In this document: positions 53,327 to 61,380 of the stretch, piece after piece | How positions within the stretch are numbered: the stretch's first letter is position 1 | Layout of the letters: each line of letters opens with the position of its first letter | Assembly (NCBI GenBank): GCA_012517235.1 | Contig: JAAYVI010000029.1 | Location: 1-64,000 of the forward strand | Reading direction: 5' to 3' | DNA: 64,000 nt | From: Elusimicrobiota bacterium | GTDB taxonomy: Bacteria > Elusimicrobiota > Elusimicrobia > Elusimicrobiales > UBA9959 | Notes under the pieces: generated by a model | Databases searched by the model: none | What the model was told of the DNA's origin: nothing | What the model saw: only the letters and a program-made list of their open reading frames with translations | Position numbers and translations under genes: made by a program

Positions 53327-54213
53327 TGCCGGATATATGCTTTTGGAATAAATGCGACAATAAATGCGTAATGTGTACAAACCCTCCCGAGTTTTCAAGA
53401 TCTTCTCCTTTGGGAAATTACGATATAAAAACTCAAATAGAAAAACTTGAGGCTTATCTTTCGGGAGTCAAAGACACTTATTATTCCAACAGGCAAAGAC
53501 ACGATTATATAAATATAACGGGGGGAGAACCCACCATACATCCCGATTTTTTCCCTTTGCTTTACGCTTTGAGAAAACGCTTGCCGGAAACTCCGATAAC
53601 TCTGCTTACAAACGGCCGCAGACTGGGGGATAAAAAGTTTTTCGATAAATTTTTAAAAATAGCCAAACAGCCTTTTTCGCTGGGAGTTCCTCTTCATGCC
53701 GGAGAAAAAAAACTTTTTGAAAAAATAACTCAAGTAAAAGGAAGTTTTGAACAAACAATAAAATGCTTGAATAATCTTTATAATTTCTTTCCGGGCAAAG
53801 TTCAAATAAGAGTGGTTTTGCATAAGCTTAATTTCAGAAAAGCCGGAGAAATAGCGGATTTTGTTTTTAAAAAATGGGGAAAACGTTTTTCTTTGGCTTT
53901 TATTCATTATGAGATAGAAGGCATGTCGGATATAAATTCAAAAAAAGTAGGATTGAAACTAAAAGAATCGGCTAAGATTCTAAAAGAAAGCCATAAGCAT
54001 TTAAAAAATTTGAATTTTGAGCTTTATCATTATCCTTTATGCGTTTTGGACGCCAATCTTAGAAAATATGCGAAAATAACCTTGCCTGCAGAAGAAAGAG
54101 TTTATCCGAAAAAGTGTTTAAAATGTTATTTGAGAAAAAAATGCTTGGGACTTATGAAGGAGTATTATAAAGTTTACGGAGATAAAGAATTAAGACCGGA
54201 GAAAAAGAAATGA
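53326..54213 (+). CDS. Radical SAM enzyme, 'EFKP-tail' family member 4
   Basis: The 295-residue protein has CDNKCVMC (Cys10, Cys14, Cys17), TGGEPTIHPDF, KITQVKGSF, YPLCVLDA, CLKCYLRKKC and YYKVYGDKELRPEK. The ATG at 53326 was chosen because GGGGATGG lies upstream and it forms a TAATG overlap; an in-frame ATG at 53317 adds three residues. The tail has ELRP in place of EFKP. The substrate is unknown. Confidence 0.82.
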   Translation: MPDICFWNKCDNKCVMCTNPPEFSRSSPLGNYDIKTQIEKLEAYLSGVKDTYYSNRQRHDYINITGGEPTIHPDFFPLLYALRKRLPETPITLLTNGRRLGDKKFFDKFLKIAKQPFSLGVPLHAGEKKLFEKITQVKGSFEQTIKCLNNLYNFFPGKVQIRVVLHKLNFRKAGEIADFVFKKWGKRFSLAFIHYEIEGMSDINSKKVGLKLKESAKILKESHKHLKNLNFELYHYPLCVLDANLRKYAKITLPAEERVYPKKCLKCYLRKKCLGLMKEYYKVYGDKELRPEKKK

Positions 54214-55388
54214 GCGTTTTGTCGGCTTTGGAGATTTCGGCTTTGATTTTCTTTATGGTATGGGGTTTTTTTATTTCTTCTCAAGATCTTAAAACATGCA
54301 AAGTTTCCAATAAAAAAATAGTTTTGGGATTATATGTTTTTTTAATTTTAATTTCGGCTCAAATATTAAATACCGTTTTAGGCAATATGGGCCGTACGGA
54401 AATTTATTTGGATAAAATATATTTTTATTATTTGGCTTTAAATTCCGCTTTGGCGGTTATGGGCGGTATGGTTTTGTGGTACGGAGAAATTTGGCCGGCC
54501 GGCGACGCGAAATTTTATATGATATCCGTTTCCATTATGCCTTTGGCTTTGCCCGAAGCGGCCGGTTTTCCTAAATATCTTTGGATTTCTGTTATGATAA
54601 ACACCTTTGTGGCGGCAGGAATTTACGCGGTGGCGAGATTTTTTTATGAAAGCTATAAGATGAAGATAAGCGGAGACAATGACGCTTTTAAGGAAATTAG
54701 AGATTTTAGGGAAAAAATAAAAAGCTTTTTTTCCGAGAATTCCGGAAAAACTGCGGCCAAAAAAATCATTCATATTTTCTTTAGCTTAGGCGTAATATTT
54801 CTGGCCAAGCAGGTCGCCAATATGTACTTGATGGCGGCCATAGGCAGGAGCTTTTCAAAAGCCTATATAATATATTTCCTGCTTTTTTTCGGCTGGGAAA
54901 AAGCGGGTAAAATATTCGAAAAAAAATCGTGGAAGATGATAATGATAATTTTATATGTTTCTTATTTTGTTTTAGGTTCTTTGTTTTTTAGACAGGAAAT
55001 GCTTGCTCATTTATATAAGGCATTGTCAAATGTGCTCAAATTTAGCGTCATATTGACATTGGGACGTTTTGTTTTGGAATATTTGGTGGAAAAGAAAAAT
55101 TCTTATTGGGTTTCTTCCTCGGAAGTTAAAGAAGGAATGGTGCTTTCTTCTTCTTCGATTAAAAGTTTGAGAAGCGATAAAGAAATATCCGTTTTTTTTG
55201 ACGATTATTATAAAGACGGCATAGACAAAGAACAGGCGGAAAAACTTTCTTACTGGCTTTTAAAGATAGACGGAGGAAAAGGTAAAATAGAAATGGTTAA
55301 AGGATATCCTTTTGCTTTATGGATTTATGTCGGATGTCTTTTTATTCTTATTTTTAACAAAAGTATTCTTTCTTTTTTAAAACTATGA
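54210..55388 (+). CDS. A24-family (prepilin-peptidase-like) membrane protease
   Basis: The 392-residue protein has about eight hydrophobic helices. The two aspartates of A24 aspartyl proteases appear to be present: SSQDLKTCKVSN (Asp26, like xxDxxxxxIPN) and WPAGDAKFY (Asp99, like GxGDxK). The second half is a longer membrane/cytoplasmic extension not found in simple prepilin peptidases. In this operon it could cleave the leader of a modified peptide or act on pilin-like proteins. It overlaps radical SAM genes on both sides. Confidence 0.7.
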   Translation: MSVLSALEISALIFFMVWGFFISSQDLKTCKVSNKKIVLGLYVFLILISAQILNTVLGNMGRTEIYLDKIYFYYLALNSALAVMGGMVLWYGEIWPAGDAKFYMISVSIMPLALPEAAGFPKYLWISVMINTFVAAGIYAVARFFYESYKMKISGDNDAFKEIRDFREKIKSFFSENSGKTAAKKIIHIFFSLGVIFLAKQVANMYLMAAIGRSFSKAYIIYFLLFFGWEKAGKIFEKKSWKMIMIILYVSYFVLGSLFFRQEMLAHLYKALSNVLKFSVILTLGRFVLEYLVEKKNSYWVSSSEVKEGMVLSSSSIKSLRSDKEISVFFDDYYKDGIDKEQAEKLSYWLLKIDGGKGKIEMVKGYPFALWIYVGCLFILIFNKSILSFLKL

Positions 55389-56326
55389 AAAAGAATAAAC
55401 AAGAAAAAAGACGCAAACTGGTTATTTTTACCGGATATGCCTGTAATAATAATTGTGTTTTTTGCATTAATGCCGACAAAAGAAAAATAAGGCCTAAAAC
55501 GACTCAGGAAATATTGAGAGAAATTTACGCCTGTTCTAAAAAAGGAGTGGAAATATTGGAGCTGATAGGCGGAGAGACTACCATAAGAGACGACTTTTTT
55601 TCTCTTTTGGCGGCCGCCAAAAAAATCGGCATAAAAGAAACGATAATAGCGACAAACGGGAGGATGTTTTCCGATTTGTCTTTTACAAAAAAAGCTTTGG
55701 AATCGGGATTGGGCGCTGTCATTTTTTCCGTACACGGAAGCGATAAAAAAATTCACGATATGCTTACCTGCGTTCCCGGTTCTTTTTTTCAGCTTAAAAA
55801 AGGAATAGAAAATTTTAAAAAATTAGGATTTTCTAAAGTGAACGGAAATACTACCGTTGTAAAACAGAATATGCGCGACTTGCCCAAAATAGCCGATTTT
55901 TATGTTTCAAAGGGGATAAGAAACGTAGAATATATATTCGTAGATCCCAATTACGGCGGGGCAAAAAATAATTTTGACAAATATGTGCCTAAGATTTCCG
56001 CGGCGTCGGTTTTTATGAAAAAAGCCATAGACATAGGATTGAAAGCGGGATATGATCAATGGAAAGCGAGATATGTGCCTTTATGTCATTTTAGAGGATA
56101 CTTCGACCATATAAGCGAAATAAACGAAAGAAAGCTTTTTTTTGTAGAACATTCCGCGCCGGACTTCGTAAATAAAGACGTTTTGACTTCGAGACGCAAA
56201 GCTGGAAGAAAAAAAACGAGAAGATGCTTCGGATGTTCGGTTTACGCCATATGCGAGGGCCTGTGGAAAGAATATTTGGCGGTATACGGGGACGCGGAGC
56301 TTAAACCTATTAAAAATGAAAAATAG
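55385..56326 (+). CDS. Radical SAM enzyme, 'EFKP-tail' family member 5
   Basis: The 313-residue protein has CNNNCVFC (Cys20, Cys24, Cys27), IGGETTIRDDF (GGE followed by Thr, not Pro), IHDMLTCVPGSF, PLCHFRGYF, CFGCSVYAIC and YLAVYGDAELKPIK. It overlaps the A24 gene by four bases and the next radical SAM gene by 11 bp. The substrate is unknown. Confidence 0.83.
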   Translation: MKKNKQEKRRKLVIFTGYACNNNCVFCINADKRKIRPKTTQEILREIYACSKKGVEILELIGGETTIRDDFFSLLAAAKKIGIKETIIATNGRMFSDLSFTKKALESGLGAVIFSVHGSDKKIHDMLTCVPGSFFQLKKGIENFKKLGFSKVNGNTTVVKQNMRDLPKIADFYVSKGIRNVEYIFVDPNYGGAKNNFDKYVPKISAASVFMKKAIDIGLKAGYDQWKARYVPLCHFRGYFDHISEINERKLFFVEHSAPDFVNKDVLTSRRKAGRKKTRRCFGCSVYAICEGLWKEYLAVYGDAELKPIKNEK

Positions 56327-57374
56327 AAAGAAAGAATTTCAGCTTGCGGTTTATCCGTGGGGAAACTGCGATATGAGTTGTTCCTACTGTTATTTTAAAG
56401 GGAATAACGGAATTTTGGACCCCAAAGATTTTATATCCGTTTTACTGTTTCTTAAAAAAAAATTATCCGGTTTTTCAAAAATAACCTTCTTGGGCGGAGA
56501 ACCTACTCTCAAAGAAGATTTATTGATAAAATATTTGCAAGCCGCCAAAAAAATAATTCCTTATTGCGATTTTTTTCTTTTTACGAACGGACTTAATTCT
56601 TCGCAAAAAATTTTCAAAATCTTAAATATGTATTCTGTAAACGTAATTTTAAGTTTGGACGGTTTTCAAAGAATAAATATCGTTCAAAGAAAACCTTCCG
56701 CAAAAATAAAATATTCTCCTAAAAAAATCGCGGAAAAGTTTTTAAATTCCGGGCTTAAGTCTTTGGCTTTTTCTCTTACGGTAACTCCCGAAAACGTTCG
56801 GTTTCTCTTTTCGAATATCTCAAAATTGTTTTATATGGGAGCGGGCGCTTTGGGCTGGAATATAGACTATTCTTCCGCTTGGTCCGAAAGATCTTTGTCG
56901 GAATTAAAAAAACAGGCGGAGAAAGAAAGGAAGTTTTATACCGGCCTTTTGAAAAAAAAGACCGCTTATAGAATAATAAACTGCTACGAGCTGATAGAAG
57001 AAATAGAAAAAGGCATAAAACCTTCTTGTTCGACCGTCTCCGTTTTTCCCGACGGCAATTTGTATGCCTGCGATAAGTTTTTTAACGGAGAAAATAACGC
57101 CAAAAGAGTATCTCTTCTGTCTCGAAATTCTTTTTGGAGCGACAGAAAAGCTTTTTTTACCGCGGCGGCAAAGAAAGGATTTCCCGATAGCGGTCTTATT
57201 TGCAGGGCAGGAATTTATTTTTATCATAAATTTGTAAAATGTCATATCGGAGAGGATTTAAAAAATAAAACGGCCGCTTCCTTAAAAGCGGCGGAGACGG
57301 CCGAAAAAGAAAAAATGAAAAGTCTGAAACTATTTTTGAAATGCGACTATTTTAGAGAGATTCATTCTTTATGA
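56316..57374 (+). CDS. Radical SAM/SPASM-like enzyme
   Basis: The 352-residue protein has CDMSCSYCYFKG (Cys18, Cys22, Cys25), LGGEPTLKED, ILSLDGFQR and a SPASM-like segment CSTVSVFPDGNLYACDKF. Further cysteines (ICRAG, KCHIG, KCDYF) lie near the C-terminus. It lacks the EFKP tail of most neighbours and resembles anaerobic sulfatase-maturase/SPASM peptide enzymes more than they do. The substrate is unknown. Confidence 0.8.
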   Translation: MKNRKKEFQLAVYPWGNCDMSCSYCYFKGNNGILDPKDFISVLLFLKKKLSGFSKITFLGGEPTLKEDLLIKYLQAAKKIIPYCDFFLFTNGLNSSQKIFKILNMYSVNVILSLDGFQRINIVQRKPSAKIKYSPKKIAEKFLNSGLKSLAFSLTVTPENVRFLFSNISKLFYMGAGALGWNIDYSSAWSERSLSELKKQAEKERKFYTGLLKKKTAYRIINCYELIEEIEKGIKPSCSTVSVFPDGNLYACDKFFNGENNAKRVSLLSRNSFWSDRKAFFTAAAKKGFPDSGLICRAGIYFYHKFVKCHIGEDLKNKTAASLKAAETAEKEKMKSLKLFLKCDYFREIHSL

Positions 57375-58546
57375 AAGATCAAGGTTCCTGCTACGAAATT
57401 CTTTTGAACTATCATTGTAATGCGGCGTGTTCTTTTTGTTCTCAAGGCAATTTTGACAAATCTCTCAACGCTCCTTTCGAGCTTATAGCGAAGGAAATAT
57501 ATTTGGCTAAAAAGAACGGATTTACGAGACTTGGTTTTAGCGGGGGAGAACCCACCGCCGATAAAAATATTTTAAAAGCCGTTAAACTCGCAAAAAGCGT
57601 GGGATTTAAATTCATAAGGATACAGACAAACGGAATAAGACTTAAAGACTATTCTTTTTGCCGGTCTCTGGCAAAAGCCGGACTTACTTTCTGCAAATTT
57701 TCTTTTACCAACGACGATGCCGTGCTTCACGATTCTCTTACGGGAGTTTTGGGATCCTGGGCATCCGCTTTTAAAGGTTTGGAAAACATGAAAAGACTTA
57801 AAGTAAGACTCGGAAATAATATAGTCATAAACCGTTATAATTATAATCGTCTCAAAGACATAATAGAGTATTTTTTGAAAAAAGGTATTTCAAATTTTGT
57901 CGTTATCTATCCCATATATACGGGTTCTATGTCGAAGAATGCGGCCAAATTGGGCGTTTCTTTGCCCGATTGCGCGCCGTATTTTATGCAAGCGCTTCGC
58001 TTTATGTCCTCAATAGATATGGCGGGAGAAATTCTATTTTTAAACGTTCCGCCTTGTTTTTTGCCGGGATACGAGAGCAATGCCATAGGAGGCGATAAGT
58101 TTAATACTTTGGTAGCCGATCCAGGAGGCGCGGTTACCGATTTGGATAAAAGCGCCGATTTAAATAAGAAAAAAGGAAAACCTTGCAAAAAATGTTTTCT
58201 TAAATCCAAATGTCCCGGAGTCGATGCCGGTTATCTTAAAGTTTTCGGCTGGAAAGGTTTTAAACCGGCTTTAAAAAGAGAAAAAAATAAAATTAAAGGC
58301 GAGAGCGTTTATTATACGGACAATGAAAGATGTATGATAGAGATACTTAAAAAGAAAGGACCTTCGACCACTTCGGAAATATTAAAAGAATCTCAAAAAA
58401 TGGCCATTTGCAAAGATTGTTCGGACGGAAATTCGGTCATAGCGGCCGGAGAAAAACTAATAAGGAAAAAAATAGCCGCAAAGGAATTCAAGAAAGGGGT
58501 TTATATTTGGCGTCTTACCGGAAAATACGATGCTTTTGAGAGTTAA
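57371..58546 (+). CDS. Radical SAM enzyme, 'EFKP-tail' family member 6, with C-terminal helix-turn-helix-like domain
   Basis: The 391-residue protein has CNAACSFC (Cys16, Cys20, Cys23), SGGEPTADKN, LHDSLTGVLGSW, PCFLPGYE, CKKCFLKSKC and YLKVFGWKGFKPAL. About 85 extra residues follow the family tail (ERCMIEILKKKGPSTTSEIL ... GVYIWRLTG), with the look of a winged-helix fold and two cysteines (ICKDC). This could bind a peptide leader or nucleic acid. It overlaps both neighbours. Confidence 0.8.
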   Translation: MKDQGSCYEILLNYHCNAACSFCSQGNFDKSLNAPFELIAKEIYLAKKNGFTRLGFSGGEPTADKNILKAVKLAKSVGFKFIRIQTNGIRLKDYSFCRSLAKAGLTFCKFSFTNDDAVLHDSLTGVLGSWASAFKGLENMKRLKVRLGNNIVINRYNYNRLKDIIEYFLKKGISNFVVIYPIYTGSMSKNAAKLGVSLPDCAPYFMQALRFMSSIDMAGEILFLNVPPCFLPGYESNAIGGDKFNTLVADPGGAVTDLDKSADLNKKKGKPCKKCFLKSKCPGVDAGYLKVFGWKGFKPALKREKNKIKGESVYYTDNERCMIEILKKKGPSTTSEILKESQKMAICKDCSDGNSVIAAGEKLIRKKIAAKEFKKGVYIWRLTGKYDAFES

Positions 58547-59381
58547 AAAAAACTGCAATCAAAAATGCGTTTTTTGTTCTTTTGATTCTAAAAAAGAAAA
58601 CGCTCGATATTCTTTTTCGGCTTTGGCGCAATCTTTGCCGGAAGGGAAAGAGCTTATTCAAATATCCGGAGGAGAGCCTCTTCTTTGCGACCCCGTAGAG
58701 CTCTTAAAACTATGCGTTTTTCTTTGCAAAAAAGGAAAAACGATAGAATTTCAAACAAACGCCGTTCTTTTGCCGCAATTATCGGAAAATTATGTTAAGA
58801 AACTGGCGGATATAATAAATCTGTCAAAGGGATATTTTAACATAAACTTCTCCTCCGCCGACGCCGATACCGATTATAAAATAACAAGGACAAAAAACGC
58901 TTTTGATTTTAGATTAAAAGCCGTTAAAAAAATTAAAAAACTTAAAGTTCCGCTAAGACTTACTTTTGTCGTAAATTCTTTAAATTTTACTTCTTTGGAA
59001 AAATTTGCGCGTCTTGCCCTGTCTCTTAAACCGGATCTCGTTCAGTTTAGTTTTGTTAAAGGACAGGGTTCGGCTTTCGGTAAAAAAAGATTGATACCGC
59101 CTTATGAAAAAGTTTCCCCTTATATTATAAAAGCCATGGAGATTTTAAGCGGTAAAGGAATAAATTTCGAAGCGGATCATATACCGTCGTGTCATCTGGG
59201 AAAGTTTTGGAGAAAAAATGTGGATACGCAAAAAGCTTTGTCAAAAATCAAAGGACCTCATATGTCGGAAAAAAAACATGTCGGGGAATGTCTAAATTGC
59301 GAAATTAGGAATTTATGTTTCGGTCCGCGCAAAGATTATCTGAAAATAAGAAAGTTTAAAAAAGGTAAAATTTTAAAATGA
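58530..59381 (+). CDS. Radical SAM enzyme, short-tail relative of the 'EFKP' family
   Basis: The 283-residue protein has CNQKCVFC (Cys9, Cys13, Cys16), SGGEPLLCDP, TDYKITRTKNAF in place of the family HDxLTGxxGSF, IPSCHLGKF, and CLNCEIRNLC near the end. The final tail is basic (RKFKKGKILK) and the EFKP motif has decayed. It is the last of the radical SAM genes and overlaps the desulfurase-like gene (ATGA). Confidence 0.8.
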   Translation: MLLRVKKNCNQKCVFCSFDSKKENARYSFSALAQSLPEGKELIQISGGEPLLCDPVELLKLCVFLCKKGKTIEFQTNAVLLPQLSENYVKKLADIINLSKGYFNINFSSADADTDYKITRTKNAFDFRLKAVKKIKKLKVPLRLTFVVNSLNFTSLEKFARLALSLKPDLVQFSFVKGQGSAFGKKRLIPPYEKVSPYIIKAMEILSGKGINFEADHIPSCHLGKFWRKNVDTQKALSKIKGPHMSEKKHVGECLNCEIRNLCFGPRKDYLKIRKFKKGKILK

Positions 59382-60601
59382 ATAAAGATTTTTTGAAAAT
59401 TTTCCCGGCGCTGAAAACTAAAATAAAAGGTAAAAAACTGATTTATTTGGACAGCGCTTGTACCGCCGTTAAAAACGAGCCTTCCGCCGCCGCTCAAAAG
59501 AAAAGCCTTTTGGAGTCTGGATATTGCGCGGGGGCGAGATCTTTTAACGAGGCTTCCTTGTACGCTCAGGAAAAATTTGCGACCGACAGAACTAAAATAG
59601 CGCAAAGCTTGAAAGCGAAACCTTCCGAAGTAGTTTTTGTTTCCGGTACTACCGAAGCGGCGAATATCTTGGCATCTTCCTTTCCTTTTGAAAAAGGAGA
59701 CGAAATTTTTATTTCGGCCTTGGAGCATAATTCCGTATATTTGCCTTTCTGGAGGACGGCTTTGCAAAAGGGATTGAAGCTAAAAATAATACCTATTAAA
59801 AATTATAAAGCGGATTTTTCTTTTTTTGCTTCCAAAATAACCGAAAAAACTAAATTGTTGTGCCTTACGATGGCTTCCAATATTACCGGCGGAATAGAAG
59901 ATTTTCAAAAATTTTCTTCTTTTGCCAAAGAAAGAAAAATTAAAGTTTTTTTGGACGCCGCGCAATATGTTTTTTCTCACGGTTTGAATTTTAGCGGGTT
60001 ACAGGCCGATTTTGCGGCTTTCTCGGGACATAAAATATCCGCGCCTTTCGGCACGGGTGTTTTTTTGATAAAGGAAAAAAATTTCGATTTTCTCAAATCT
60101 TCAAAATTAGGCGGAGGTACGGTTAAAAAAATAGAAAAGACAGGAAACGGTTACCGCCCGGTTCTTCTCGATAATAACTCGTCTTTCGAAGCCGGAATAC
60201 AAAATTATTCGGGAGCCGCGGCTTTGGCCGAAACTTTAAAAATTTTGGAAAAAGCGGATTGGACAAACATAAGAAATAAAACCTCTTCTCTTTCCGCTTT
60301 TGCCAAACGCAGAATATCTTCCGTTAAGGGCGTAAAAATATTGGGAGAAGGATTGGAAGAAGGATCTTTGCTTTCTTTTGTTTTCGAAGATAAAAAAATT
60401 TCGCCGGCCGACTTTCAGCTTTATCTTTCCAATTCGTCCGGGTATTCTTTCGCTTTCAGAACGGGCAAAATGTGCGCGGATCTGGCTTGTCTTAATTTGG
60501 GCATAGAATCCGCGGTTAGAATATCTTTCGGTTTTTATAACGAAGAAAAAGAGATAGAATTATTCGCTCAAACTTTGGAAAAATTTATAAAAATGCTATG
60601 A
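59378..60601 (+). CDS. SufS/CsdA-like class V PLP enzyme
   Basis: The 407-residue protein has the cysteine-desulfurase fold: YLDSACTA at the start, SGTTEAANILA, EHNS (His117 over the PLP ring), DAAQ (Asp193, Gln196), SGHKISAPFGTG with the PLP lysine Lys219, and RTGKMCADLAC near residue 365 where SufS has its catalytic cysteine. It may supply sulfur for the many Fe-S enzymes here or act on a cluster-specific product such as selenocysteine-like or amino substrates. It overlaps both neighbours. Confidence 0.82.
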   Translation: MNKDFLKIFPALKTKIKGKKLIYLDSACTAVKNEPSAAAQKKSLLESGYCAGARSFNEASLYAQEKFATDRTKIAQSLKAKPSEVVFVSGTTEAANILASSFPFEKGDEIFISALEHNSVYLPFWRTALQKGLKLKIIPIKNYKADFSFFASKITEKTKLLCLTMASNITGGIEDFQKFSSFAKERKIKVFLDAAQYVFSHGLNFSGLQADFAAFSGHKISAPFGTGVFLIKEKNFDFLKSSKLGGGTVKKIEKTGNGYRPVLLDNNSSFEAGIQNYSGAAALAETLKILEKADWTNIRNKTSSLSAFAKRRISSVKGVKILGEGLEEGSLLSFVFEDKKISPADFQLYLSNSSGYSFAFRTGKMCADLACLNLGIESAVRISFGFYNEEKEIELFAQTLEKFIKML

Positions 60602-61308
60602 AAAAAAAACTGCATATATGTTCTTTCGGTATGAAGCCTTCGGATATCTCTTTGGAAACCTTAAATATTCTACAAAACGCCGGCGCGGTTATTTCGGACT
60701 CTCTTAAAGACGACGGTAAAATTTCAAAGATATGCAAAAATTTTATTTTTGCTTCGCACGATAAAACTAATTTAGAAGGTGTAAGCAAAGCGGAGAATGA
60801 AATCGCAAAGGCTTTGTCTAAAAATAAAGATATCGTTTATTTCACATGCGGAAATCCTATGTTTTTAAACCGCATTCATGAAAAGATAGCCGAAAAATTT
60901 TCTCAAGCCGATATTACATTATACCCCGCTTTATCCTCTTTTGACTATGTCGTTCAATTTTTGCGAGAAGAATACGGCGTGGACGATTTCGATTGTGTTT
61001 TTCTTATGAGACCGAGATATTTTCCAAAAGAATATTCTTTTTCTCCTCTGGTTGTTTTTAATCCATTCTCTCTTCTTAAGGATAAAAAAGTTTTTGATAA
61101 TTTTTTTTCATTGATTTCTTCCTATTATCCCAAAAACCATTTATGTTCTCTTATAAAAATATCGGCTTATCCCGATTACTCTTTTTCTCATAAAACTTTT
61201 TCCGTAAAGAATTTCGTCAAATTTTTAAAATCCGTAACCCCGGAAGATACTTTATACATACCCGCTTGCTCTAAAAAAAAGACGGATTATATCCCCGGCA
61301 ATTGGTAG
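60598..61308 (+). CDS. Tetrapyrrole-methylase-fold SAM methyltransferase, possibly borosin-like
   Basis: The 236-residue protein has the fold start KLHICSFGMKPSDISLETLNILQNAGAV-like (SFGMKPSDISLETLNIL), a central VYFTCGNPMFLN (the GxPx SAM loop) and LYPALSSFDYVVQFL. The family covers cobalamin-precursor C-methylases, RsmI, and borosin peptide-backbone N-methyltransferases. With no other corrin gene around and many peptide-type radical SAM enzymes, a peptide N-methyltransferase is an attractive but unproven choice. It ends the operon. Confidence 0.6.
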   Translation: MKKKLHICSFGMKPSDISLETLNILQNAGAVISDSLKDDGKISKICKNFIFASHDKTNLEGVSKAENEIAKALSKNKDIVYFTCGNPMFLNRIHEKIAEKFSQADITLYPALSSFDYVVQFLREEYGVDDFDCVFLMRPRYFPKEYSFSPLVVFNPFSLLKDKKVFDNFFSLISSYYPKNHLCSLIKISAYPDYSFSHKTFSVKNFVKFLKSVTPEDTLYIPACSKKKTDYIPGNW

Positions 61309-61380
61309 TTTTAAGTTAAAAAAATTTCCTTTAAATAATGTAAAATAAAATCATGGCTTTATTTCGCCAAAGGAGATCCG

